A DNA stretch of 64,000 nt from a virus. The stretch is taken from positions 62,001 through 126,000 of the IMG/VR virus record IMGVR_UViG_3300047095_000811. One strand, 5' to 3'. A program made the translations under genes and the position numbers. Shown piece after piece: positions 17,553-24,925 of this stretch (within the stretch, counting starts at the first letter, position 1; each line of letters starts with the position of its first letter). Below the pieces are notes generated by a model that ran no database searches, had not been told where the DNA came from, and was given only the letters and a program-made list of their open reading frames with translations.

Positions 17553-17963
17553 TTACTTCTTGGCGACGGGCTTCTTGGTCGGCAGCTTCGGAGCGACCTT
17601 CTTGACCGGAGCAGCTTCAGCCTTGGCGGCGGGCTTGGCAGCAGCCTTGGCCGGAGCCTTCTTGGCCTTCTTCTCGGAGTCCAGAACGCGGACGGCCTTG
17701 GCGACCTTGAACTTCAGGGTGCTGTAGGCTTCGACGGCGACGGTCTCGCCGGTACGGGGGTTGATGCGATCGCGAGCCGGGTTGTGAGCCCAACGGAAGG
17801 TGCCCAGCTTGGTGCGGACGCTTTCCTTCTCTTGGCAGACAGCCAGCAGGCCGGACAGGGTGGCTTCCACGTACTGTTCGGTTTCCTTCTTGTTGGCGGT
17901 CACACCGGCCTTGGCCAGCTCGGCTTGAACGGAGGCGATCAGATCGTCTTTGATGGCAGACAT
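17553..17963 (-). CDS. HU-like DNA-binding protein with a histone-H1-like tail
   Basis: Nucleoid-type architectural protein that bends and compacts DNA. Residues 1 to about 95 form the HU/IHF fold, with the DNA-arm signature GTFRWAHNPARDRINPRTGE (normally GFGxFxxxxRxARxGRNPxTGE). The last 40 residues are an Ala/Lys/Pro-rich tail (repeats of KKAPAKAAAKPAAK type) like histone H1 or bacterial HctB-type tails, which would add sequence-independent DNA binding. Bacterial HU is about 90 residues, so the tail is an addition. AAAGGATAAAAGC precedes the ATG. A likely role is packing phage DNA or remodelling host DNA. Confidence 0.92.
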   Translation of the reverse strand: MSAIKDDLIASVQAELAKAGVTANKKETEQYVEATLSGLLAVCQEKESVRTKLGTFRWAHNPARDRINPRTGETVAVEAYSTLKFKVAKAVRVLDSEKKAKKAPAKAAAKPAAKAEAAPVKKVAPKLPTKKPVAKK

Positions 17964-18159
17964 GCTTTTATCCTTTTTGGAAATTGATGAAACGGGTGAG
18001 TTGTGAAGTGGTGCCCGTTGCCCTTACGGTCTATTGGGCGACCACAGGCTACTATTATGTTAGGCTTGCGCGGCATCGAAAAAGTCCGAACTAAGTACCG
18101 AAACTAGTTATGACCAATGAGATTGCGTGGCGCAAATCTGGTCTCATCAAGAAAAATGA
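17964..18159. other. Intergenic leader of the HU-like gene
   Basis: No convincing gene. It should hold the minus-strand HU promoter; CATAAT near 18055 is a weak -10 candidate. A small imperfect hairpin (AGATTGCG / CGCAAATCT) lies near 18120-18145. Confidence 0.4.
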
Positions 18160-18185
18160 CGGAATGGCCGAAAATGGCCATTCCG
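18160..18185 (-). terminator. Intrinsic terminator after the acidic-protein gene
   Basis: Stem CGGAATGGCC / GGCCATTCCG with a GAAA-type loop; the minus strand continues with CATTTTTCTT. Confidence 0.88.
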
Positions 18186-18204
18186 CAGTTCACAAACATT
18201 CTTT

Positions 18205-18852
18205 TCAGTCCGCGAGCAGATGAGTCTCGATGATTTCCAGCAGGGTCTTCTTGCTGATGTTGCGTTCCGTCTCGATCTGCTTGACGATCTCGTCCGGCAG
18301 CGAGGCGGTCAGCGCCTTCAGGAACTTCAGCAGTTCTGCCTTGGTGTAGACGGCATACTGATCTGCAGTTAGAAGGTGGAGGCTGATGGAGTCGTCAGAG
18401 GTCTCGATGGTGTCCAGCAGACTTTCGGGGAGCTTGACTTCCTCTTCAGCCTGCTCTTCGGGAGCAGATTCCTCTTCAGAGGATTCCTCTTCGGAAGGAG
18501 CATCCTCTTCGGATTTTTCTTCCTCGGAAGGTTGCTCTTCCTCGGTCGATTCTTGCTGCTCCGGCTGCTCTACCACTTCGGTCTGAGACGCTGCTTCTTC
18601 AACAACGGTCTCTTCGACCTTTTCTTCGAACACTTCAGGAGCCTTTACTGCCTCGGTGTGATCGATGTTCTCGATGCCACCATCGGCGTAAACTACCTGC
18701 TTCACGATGACCTCGAAACCGTTCTCGGTCAGGAAGCGGTACTCACTCTTGGGAATGGTGACGTTGTGCAGAGGTCCAGTACGGCGGAAATACCCAACGA
18801 ATTTGTTGTCAAGGATGTCCACCTTCAGGAATGTGATTTTCGAAAGATCCAT
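18205..18852 (-). CDS. Acidic protein with a Glu/Ser low-complexity centre
   Basis: 215 residues. The first 65 form a small, probably beta-rich domain; about 70-140 is an extremely acidic Glu/Ser/Pro stretch, probably disordered; the last 60 are helical. Not recognised as a family. AAAGGAAAAC precedes the ATG. It lies beside the HU-like gene and another acidic protein, each ended by its own terminator. Acidic proteins next to basic DNA-binding ones could act as DNA mimics or chaperones, or be abundant virion internal proteins, but that is inference. Confidence 0.8.
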   Translation of the reverse strand: MDLSKITFLKVDILDNKFVGYFRRTGPLHNVTIPKSEYRFLTENGFEVIVKQVVYADGGIENIDHTEAVKAPEVFEEKVEETVVEEAASQTEVVEQPEQQESTEEEQPSEEEKSEEDAPSEEESSEEESAPEEQAEEEVKLPESLLDTIETSDDSISLHLLTADQYAVYTKAELLKFLKALTASLPDEIVKQIETERNISKKTLLEIIETHLLAD

Positions 18853-18872
18853 TTGTTTTCCTTTGGGTTAGA

Positions 18873-18906
18873 AACGATCTTACTGTGCGATGACAGTAAG
18901 ATCGTT
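18873..18906 (-). terminator. Terminator between the two acidic-protein genes
   Basis: Perfect 14-bp stem (AACGATCTTACTGT / ACAGTAAGATCGTT) with a 6-base loop. Only a short T-run follows on the minus strand, but the stem is very strong. Confidence 0.8.
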
Positions 18907-18925
18907 CCGTGAATCAAACCGTTGA

Positions 18926-19837
18926 TCAGTCTTCGCTGTCGTCGCCGGTGGAGTCGTCGCTTGCCAACTCGTCGATGCTGGACAGGAAGTCGTCCTCATC
19001 GAAGTTGTCGGGCAGGTCGCCGCCTTCGTCATCGTCACAACCTTCGTCGTCGATGTCATCGTCATCTTCGACGCCGTCATCATCGGTGGGCAGGTCGTTG
19101 TTGTCGGTGATCGCGTTGTCCGCAGATTCGCCGAGCAGGTAGCTCAGATAAGCGGGACCATTCAGGGTCTCGCCGAGGTTGTCGGCGGTCTTCAGGGTGT
19201 CGTTCTGATGGGTACCGACGGGGTGATCGACGGTTGTCTCGATGCTGTTCTCTTCAGCACTGCCTTCTTTATCGTTGACTTCGTCAGCAACGTTGGATGC
19301 AGTGATCTTGCCAGCAATCAGGTCATCCAGTTCGATCGGAACGCCAGCAGCTTCAGCATGTTTGGTGGAAACGCTGCGGCGAAGAGTGTTGCCGCCAGTC
19401 AGAATCTCATCGAAGCTCGTCGGCATGTCATTGAACTGCACGGAGAGATCGGAGTTGATGGAATCGGCGCTATTACGAACCACAAAATCGTGGTTCAGCT
19501 GACCGGGGCCACCGGGAATCATCGCTTCGTTCAGGTCCTTGTCACCTTCGGAAGCATGGCCACCGTGGTTGTCCGGATCATACAGATCGGCGAGGTCGTC
19601 GTTGGTGATGCCAGCGATCTGGTCTTGGTTGAAGAATTGGTACTTGTCGAAGTCACCGACGCCGCCGAGTTCCTTGACGGAGTTCGGGTTAACCGGCAGG
19701 TCAGCGGTTTCGACGAGGAAGGCCATGTCGGAAACGTCGCAGATCGCTTCTTCCACGGAGAGGGTCTCTCTCAGGGACAGTTCGGCGAGTTCAGCTTCGC
19801 TGAGGACATCGATCTTCTCTTTCAAAAGTGTGCTCAT
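18926..19837 (-). CDS. Acidic Asp-rich protein
   Basis: 303 residues, very acidic, with an Asp/Glu-rich last 60 residues (runs such as DDDGVEDDDDIDDEG). The N-terminal 90 residues look folded; the middle is rich in Asn, Asp, Ser and Gly. Function and family unknown. CAAGGAAATC precedes the ATG. It is the upstream partner of the acidic protein at 18205 and may be highly expressed, since it sits between strong hairpins. A virion internal or scaffold role is possible but not shown. Confidence 0.78.
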   Translation of the reverse strand: MSTLLKEKIDVLSEAELAELSLRETLSVEEAICDVSDMAFLVETADLPVNPNSVKELGGVGDFDKYQFFNQDQIAGITNDDLADLYDPDNHGGHASEGDKDLNEAMIPGGPGQLNHDFVVRNSADSINSDLSVQFNDMPTSFDEILTGGNTLRRSVSTKHAEAAGVPIELDDLIAGKITASNVADEVNDKEGSAEENSIETTVDHPVGTHQNDTLKTADNLGETLNGPAYLSYLLGESADNAITDNNDLPTDDDGVEDDDDIDDEGCDDDEGGDLPDNFDEDDFLSSIDELASDDSTGDDSED

Positions 19838-19904
19838 GTTTGATTTCCTTGTGAACTTAAGGCGGGAGCCAATAGAGAAATTCTAAATTTCTGTTTGGCG
19901 AAAT

Positions 19905-21143
19905 TCAGTTTACGTTGGGTCTGCCAATGATCTCCTTGCGATAGTGTTTGATCGCATAGAGAACCAGCGGTACGACCCGGTAATCATCGACTGACTCCTC
20001 AGTGTCGTCGAGATCTTGGAGCAACTCGGAGAAGTTCTCCTTGTTGTAGTAGGCGTTGAGGTAGCGCACGACAAACGTCTGAAGCTTTCCGAGGTCCGTT
20101 GTGTCGTTTGCTTTGATTTTCGATATGAGCTCCGGAGAGAATGGAGAGATGACGATGTCCTCGGGTCTCTCGACCGCGCCGCTCTCCAGAGGCGTGGCTA
20201 AATAATGGTTCGTCTTCGAGAACCAATCTTGAGAGTACCTGGATGCACCGCACCCGACAACTACATACCGCGTCTCGGTGTTTGTAGAGTCGATATCGAC
20301 TCCACTGGAAGGGGCCTTCTCGGCAAAGGAGTACAGAGACTTCTTGTAGCGAGAGGGCTTCACCTTCTTCAAGATGTCAAGGTCGAGGTACTTGAACCGT
20401 CTGTAGATCTTGAAGCTTTCCTCCAGCTTGTTATGGAGCACGAAGTAGTTCAGCATGACGTCGATGATCGGACGACCGAGCGGATCCGACTCACTGTCAA
20501 CGTAGCAGCTGGTCTCCTTCGAGTAGTAGGTGTCGTCGTAACGCTCCAAGAGCGAGTCGTACACACCCTCCATCGCAAGGTAGAGATCGAAGTCGGTGCG
20601 CTTGATGATCGGGTTCGAGGTCTTGCCGATCAAGTTGTAGTCCACCGTGTATTCTTCGGCCACCTGTTCCTCGACGTCCTCGATGTTGAAGGACGAGAGT
20701 TTGAAGGTGATCTTGAAGTACTTCGAGTTGTTGTAATTGTCTTGTTCGACGTCTGTGACGATGAAGACCTTCCGCTCGTTCTGGTATTCGATCTCGAATA
20801 CGTCGTCGGAGCTAGGGACGATTGTGTCCGGAAGGATGATCGCGGAGGACGACACGTTGCCCACGACGCCGAAGTCGGTGATCTCGGTGCCGAACGAGGC
20901 GTTCTCCACCTTGTAAATCGGCAGGTTGTCGATCTGGTCGAACTCGACTGGAGAGTCGGCTCCGATCACTTCGTTGATGTTCTCCAGCCCTCTGTCGTAC
21001 GTGCTCTTGAGATGGTTCTTCGAGAAGTACGTGCAGAACGTCGGAGCGGAGTTCAGGAAGGTCGAGTAGTCCTTCGTCGCTTGCTCGATGTAGTGCCGGA
21101 CGTTGGCGTTCGTGACCCTCGTGTTGGGTAGAATTCTTCCCAT
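19905..21143 (-). CDS. Putative virion structural protein
   Basis: 412 residues. Opens with ILPNTRVTNANVRHYIEQAT and continues with a mixed beta region (about 85-170), helices (about 190-260), and an aromatic-rich C terminus. The opening resembles a class of uncharacterised virion proteins of large myoviruses that I recall from memory, so the structural call is tentative. GGAGATCCTGC precedes the ATG. No catalytic motif. It may be a neck, baseplate or tail-completion component. Confidence 0.68.
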   Translation of the reverse strand: MGRILPNTRVTNANVRHYIEQATKDYSTFLNSAPTFCTYFSKNHLKSTYDRGLENINEVIGADSPVEFDQIDNLPIYKVENASFGTEITDFGVVGNVSSSAIILPDTIVPSSDDVFEIEYQNERKVFIVTDVEQDNYNNSKYFKITFKLSSFNIEDVEEQVAEEYTVDYNLIGKTSNPIIKRTDFDLYLAMEGVYDSLLERYDDTYYSKETSCYVDSESDPLGRPIIDVMLNYFVLHNKLEESFKIYRRFKYLDLDILKKVKPSRYKKSLYSFAEKAPSSGVDIDSTNTETRYVVVGCGASRYSQDWFSKTNHYLATPLESGAVERPEDIVISPFSPELISKIKANDTTDLGKLQTFVVRYLNAYYNKENFSELLQDLDDTEESVDDYRVVPLVLYAIKHYRKEIIGRPNVN

Positions 21144-21185
21144 GCAGGATCTCCTGATGATAGCTATTTTCTTGTTGAACGAACG

Positions 21186-21228
21186 AAGAAAAAGAAGCTC
21201 CCCATAGGCGCACGATGACGCCTATGGG
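21186..21228 (-). terminator. Intrinsic terminator after the 48-residue gene
   Basis: Perfect 10-bp stem (CCCATAGGCG / CGCCTATGGG) with an 8-base loop; the minus strand follows with AGCTTCTTTTTCTTC. Confidence 0.88.
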
Positions 21229-21235
21229 TAAGCCT

Positions 21236-21382
21236 TCAGCCGTTCAGAATGAAGCGTTGGTCTTCACTCTTCTTCTCTTCATTCTCCTGCAAGAGGCCGT
21301 CCGCTTGTTCGTTCAGACCGTTTTTCTTCTCGGTCTGCATCAGGCCCTCGTTGAAGGGCATCTCCGGAACTTCGTTGCTCAT
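21236..21382 (-). CDS. Small acidic hypothetical protein (48 residues)
   Basis: A short gene whose ATG overlaps the previous stop by four bases (ATGA), followed directly by an intrinsic terminator. The product is hydrophilic, rich in Glu, Asn, Gln and Lys, and probably disordered or a single helix (ends EKKSEDQRFILNG). The overlap, terminator and matching codon use support a real gene. Function unknown. Confidence 0.65.
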   Translation of the reverse strand: MSNEVPEMPFNEGLMQTEKKNGLNEQADGLLQENEEKKSEDQRFILNG

Positions 21383-21867
21383 GATTTTTCCTTGATGTTC
21401 AGTATTTCTTCGCAGCGGTCAGAAAGCTTCCCAATCCTCACCAGCAGCACAGATATGTCGTCGTACAGATCGACTCCGTGTCGGTAGAACGACTGGAACT
21501 CCTCGTAGATGAACTCGTTGGAGTTGTGGACGATGCTCTTTGCCTGCTGACTCTTGCTCTTGAAGGAGCTAAGCCATCCAGTGTAAGCTCCGGCCCACTT
21601 GTCGACGAAGAGGTTGATCTCGATGATGAGGTCGAGCACCTCTCTGATGACGGTTGCTTCCTCCTTGGAGAACGCTCTGGACGCGTCTACCCCGTGGAGC
21701 GACTTTCTCAGAGCTTCCACGTACGGGAAGCAGTTATTGATAAATTCGAGGAAGTTGATTGACCCCCTCGGATTCATGCCGCCGAAGCGGGTGGTCGAGT
21801 CCAAATAGATCGACCAAAGGAGAGACCTCGTTCGAGACCTCCCCTTCAACCAGTTCCAAAATTTCAT
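21379..21867 (-). CDS. Hypothetical helical protein
   Basis: 162 residues, helical, with a basic N terminus (MKFWNWLKGRSRTRS) and a charged C terminus. Not recognised. Its start overlaps the previous gene's stop and its stop overlaps the next start, so it is the middle gene of a translationally coupled run (22508 to 21236). No membrane segment. An assembly or structural role is possible from the neighbouring genes only. Confidence 0.72.
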   Translation of the reverse strand: MKFWNWLKGRSRTRSLLWSIYLDSTTRFGGMNPRGSINFLEFINNCFPYVEALRKSLHGVDASRAFSKEEATVIREVLDLIIEINLFVDKWAGAYTGWLSSFKSKSQQAKSIVHNSNEFIYEEFQSFYRHGVDLYDDISVLLVRIGKLSDRCEEILNIKEKS

Positions 21868-22508
21868 TACTCTTCCTCAGTTACCTTTCTGGATGACGAT
21901 GAACCCTTCCTCCTGCGTCCGGGCAGTGCTGCGGTGAGCATCATCAGGCTGTCGAAGTCCAGCTTCCGAAGCTTGTATTCGACGGCTCTGATGATTCTCA
22001 GCGGCAAGAAGACGAGTTCCTCTTTAGACCCGATGAAGATGTTGACGCCCTGTTGGACCTCTCCGGTCTTTGGGTCCTCGCTGACGGCAAAGGAGATCAT
22101 GATCGCCTTGCCTTCTTCATTGGACACCTTCTCTTTGATCGACTTGAACTCTTCGTTCACGAAGCACTCGTATCCGTGATCGCTGTCTTCGACTTCGCCG
22201 AAGACTTCGTTGTCTCGCATCACGATCATGAAGTTCTTGAATGCTTCGCATAGGTCGACGATGGTCGTGCAAGAGAAAGCTATTTCGCTGCCCTTGACTT
22301 GTCTCTTCTTTTCCGGGTCGTAAGACTCGTATCCGAAGATCAAGTAAGAGCTGTAGTTGTATGTGTCGTACACGTTCCCGTTGTCGGAAGCGAACGAGTA
22401 TGACGGCCCGAAGTCGGACGAGTCAGACTTGACTACAAACTTGAGCCGCAGGTTGGAGTACCGGAATAGTGGTACTGTTTTGGAGTGCCATGTCTTGTTT
22501 GATGCCAT
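21867..22508 (-). CDS. Hypothetical protein
   Basis: 213 residues from the ATG at 22508, preferred because AAGGA lies five bases upstream; an ATG 15 bases earlier carries this very ribosome site as coding sequence. The product is mostly beta-rich with a lysine/serine-rich end (RRRKGSSSSRKVTEEE). Its first 29 codons overlap the end of the upstream gene in another frame. Function unknown. A short Ser/Arg tail could bind nucleic acid. Confidence 0.7.
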   Translation of the reverse strand: MASNKTWHSKTVPLFRYSNLRLKFVVKSDSSDFGPSYSFASDNGNVYDTYNYSSYLIFGYESYDPEKKRQVKGSEIAFSCTTIVDLCEAFKNFMIVMRDNEVFGEVEDSDHGYECFVNEEFKSIKEKVSNEEGKAIMISFAVSEDPKTGEVQQGVNIFIGSKEELVFLPLRIIRAVEYKLRKLDFDSLMMLTAALPGRRRKGSSSSRKVTEEE

Positions 22509-22719
22509 CGTAGTCCTTCCCATTATTGCATTTGCCCGTAGCCAGATCCCAAGTCAGATTGGGAGCCGGGTCGTCTCCGGACACGTTGTAGCGATCGATG
22601 AAGCCGGTCAGCGTGTTGCCGACCGGATCATACGAAAGCGGGAAGATCTGCTCGCCTTCCTCTGTCTGGAAGGCGTACATCTCACGAGGAAGCCGGGGCT
22701 TACCGTCGCTATTCGTCAT
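22423..22719 (-). CDS. Hypothetical small protein overlapping two neighbours
   Basis: 98 residues from the ATG at 22719; a second ATG at 22725 is possible. AAAGG lies just before it. It overlaps the helicase stop upstream and the next gene's start downstream by about 86 bases, and its last 29 residues may reflect that other gene's codons. Residues 1-75 look like a folded, Pro/Gly/Asp-containing domain. No family recognised. Confidence 0.55.
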   Translation of the reverse strand: MTNSDGKPRLPREMYAFQTEEGEQIFPLSYDPVGNTLTGFIDRYNVSGDDPAPNLTWDLATGKCNNGKDYDGIKQDMALQNSTTIPVLQPAAQVCSQV

Positions 22720-24229
22720 CTTCATCTACCTTTCTGGTCGGCTTGCCTACCACGAATTTGGTGTACGAAACGGATACCGGGTCCATCACCTTGCGCTCCC
22801 GGTACATCATGTTGCGGCACTTCTTGAAGGTGAAGTCCGCTAGCTGGATGAACATGCGCTTCTTGTCACCTTCCTTGCGCAGACGACCTGCGATCTGCAG
22901 GAGGTGCGCTTCGGAGGTGATAGGAGTAACGTTGATGATCATCTCAAGACATGATATATTTATGATTCCCGAGAAGGACTTGTCCGTCGTTATGATGAGA
23001 TTCTTGTCGGTTTCTTTCATCCGCTCGTCCATGTCCTTGATGTCGCTGTTGAAGAAGCCGACTGTCAGGTCAGGGTACTGCTGGATGAGGTACTCGCCGA
23101 TCGCCCTGCCAGCCTCGTTCGTCTTCACGATGACCGCGATCTTGTTCGTCTCGGCAGTGCGGTGTTTCAGCGCGTAGTTCACGGTGCGACGCAGCACTTC
23201 CTTGCAGAAGAAATCGAAGTATGGTAGGTCGGGGTGGGTGAGCATCTTCAGGTACACCAGAGCATCGAAACCGTTCGGCTTGTTGATGCCTTTTTGGTGT
23301 TCTTTGGCGGCGTTCGAGTAGTACTGGACCTCCACGAAGTCGAACTTCTCCACCTTGTCTTGGCGGTAAACGCACTCGTCTCCGGGCGTCATGTTCTGGA
23401 GGATGATCTGCTCGCCATAGATGCGGCGGGAGTCTGTCGCCGTCAGATACAGCGTCTTGTAGGACACGACGTGCATCTCAAGGTTGAAGATCGTTTGGAG
23501 CTTCAGATGCATCTCGTCGATGATCTTGACCGAGATCTTGAGCTCCTCGAAGAGCTTGGTCACCAGCTCCGCATCCCCGTTCTTGAAGATGCTGCTCAGG
23601 GTCGGAGCAGAGCAGATCATGAGCTTGTACTGGCTCTTGTTCTCGATGATCTTCTTGATCGAAGCCGACCCCTTGACGATGGCAACCTCGCTGGCGATGT
23701 CGATGTCTGAGAACTTGTCGAACTCCTCCAGCCAAGTAGTGATGGCTCTGTCGTCGGGACAGATGATGCCTGCCATCTGCTTCGAAGCGCAGATGTACGA
23801 GATGGTGACGAAAGTTTTTCCTTCGCCAGTGTCAACAAACATCGCTCTTCTGGGTTTGTCCTTGATGTCGGAGAAGTCGTTCTTTCCGTGAAGGAAATCC
23901 GAGAGGGTCAGCTGCAACTCGGATCTGGCGGAGACTCCCGGCTTGAGCGCGATGTTGCACTTACCCCTAGGGATAAAGTACTCTGGTTCCTTGATGATTT
24001 CTTTCTCGTCTTCCTCAAGGTACTTCATCAGGTACTTGGGAGGGAAGTTGCGGGGAATCGCGTAGTACGACTCTCCATTGTAGTTTACCTGTGCGAGGGC
24101 GGTCCAAAGCTCCTCGTACCCGAACGTGATCTTCTTTGCGAAGACCGTGTTCTTTTTTACGAATTCGTCGAAGCTGTCTTCCTTGAACCCACGCACGAGA
24201 ATCCTGTTACGGTGCAGCACTATCGCCAT
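22709..24229 (-). CDS. SF2 DNA helicase (UvsW-like)
   Basis: ATP-dependent DNA/RNA helicase of superfamily 2, probably for recombination-dependent replication and fork remodelling, as T4 UvsW is. 506 residues from the ATG at 24229, with GAGAGGAG upstream. Motifs: Walker A DTGEGKT (about 130-138), DExH-type IDEMH (about 235-240), motif III LTAT (near 262), and motif VI QIAGRLRK (about 443-450) with the arginine finger. A promoter of TTGCAA-N17-TAATAA type precedes it, overlapping the previous terminator's T-run. Confidence 0.9.
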   Translation of the reverse strand: MAIVLHRNRILVRGFKEDSFDEFVKKNTVFAKKITFGYEELWTALAQVNYNGESYYAIPRNFPPKYLMKYLEEDEKEIIKEPEYFIPRGKCNIALKPGVSARSELQLTLSDFLHGKNDFSDIKDKPRRAMFVDTGEGKTFVTISYICASKQMAGIICPDDRAITTWLEEFDKFSDIDIASEVAIVKGSASIKKIIENKSQYKLMICSAPTLSSIFKNGDAELVTKLFEELKISVKIIDEMHLKLQTIFNLEMHVVSYKTLYLTATDSRRIYGEQIILQNMTPGDECVYRQDKVEKFDFVEVQYYSNAAKEHQKGINKPNGFDALVYLKMLTHPDLPYFDFFCKEVLRRTVNYALKHRTAETNKIAVIVKTNEAGRAIGEYLIQQYPDLTVGFFNSDIKDMDERMKETDKNLIITTDKSFSGIINISCLEMIINVTPITSEAHLLQIAGRLRKEGDKKRMFIQLADFTFKKCRNMMYRERKVMDPVSVSYTKFVVGKPTRKVDEDDE

Positions 24230-24262
24230 GATAGATACTCCTCTCGATGTGTTCACACTAAA

Positions 24263-24291
24263 TTATTATTCGAGAGATGGCGATTTTGCAA
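24263..24291 (-). promoter_or_regulatory. Sigma70-like promoter for the helicase gene
   Basis: Minus-strand TTGCAA and TAATAA separated by 17 bases, about 35 bases before the ATG. The -35 overlaps the T-run of the terminator at 24290-24327. Confidence 0.5.
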
Positions 24292-24327
24292 AAAAGAACC
24301 CATGCCGCCTTGCGGGCAGCATGGGTT
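24290..24327 (-). terminator. Intrinsic terminator after the dCMP deaminase gene
   Basis: A stem of ACCCATGC / GCATGGGT extended inward by GCC/GGC pairing, followed on the minus strand by six T. It lies about 20 bases after the deaminase stop. Confidence 0.88.
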
Positions 24328-24344
24328 TAATGGGTTTTTCGCAA

Positions 24345-24902
24345 CTACTCTGTCATGCTGTCGAAGTGGTCTTCAAGATCCTCTTGGTCGATGATTTTCT
24401 GATCAGCTTCTTCGGAGACTCCGACTACCTGGATCAGGTCGATCCCGTGGTCGAGAAGCATGTCGTGGGACATACCGTTCTTAAACTCTTCGATGTAGTA
24501 GATGCGCTTCACCTTCGCCCTGATGAGCCTTGCGGCGCATCGGGTGCAGGGCGAATGGGTGATGTAGAGGGTGGCTCCCTCCAGCGACCTTCCGATCTCT
24601 GCGGCTCTCTGAAGCACTTCGTCTTCTGCGTGGAGCGTGGAGTCTTTGGTCTTCCCGTTGAGGTCAACCGTGTAGGGGTCTCTGGAGTCCACGTTGTGGT
24701 TGAAGCCATACCCGAGAACGTTACCGTTCCGGTCCACTGCCACGGCTCCGACTTGCTTGTCAGGAGCCGGAGAGCGGGACGCGATCTGCATCGCAACGTT
24801 CAGCCACACGCGCAGTGCGCTCGAAGGCTTTCTGTACCGGACGATCGGAGGGGCTTCCTGCAGATCTTCGTTTTCTTCAATTACGTGGTAGTCGTTTTCC
24901 AC
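24345..24902 (-). CDS. dCMP deaminase
   Basis: Zinc enzyme converting dCMP to dUMP, the precursor of thymidylate or of a modified uracil. The 185-residue protein has the zinc and catalytic motifs TLHAEDE (about 87-93, His ligand and catalytic Glu) and SPCTRCA (about 116-121, two Cys ligands), plus DKQVGAVAVDRNG earlier in the fold. Size fits T4 Cd (193). The start is GTG with GAGGAG upstream. It precedes the helicase gene and follows the RNA polymerase beta' gene. Phages that replace thymine or cytosine use this enzyme to raise dUMP, but the base here is unknown. Confidence 0.92.
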   Translation of the reverse strand: MENDYHVIEENEDLQEAPPIVRYRKPSSALRVWLNVAMQIASRSPAPDKQVGAVAVDRNGNVLGYGFNHNVDSRDPYTVDLNGKTKDSTLHAEDEVLQRAAEIGRSLEGATLYITHSPCTRCAARLIRAKVKRIYYIEEFKNGMSHDMLLDHGIDLIQVVGVSEEADQKIIDQEDLEDHFDSMTE

Positions 24903-24925
24903 TGTGGCTCCTCTTCTCTTGGCCG

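Noticed and set aside
18110-18223. 37-codon + frame starting near 18110
   Set aside because: It runs straight through a terminator hairpin, has no ribosome site and reads into the next gene from the wrong strand.
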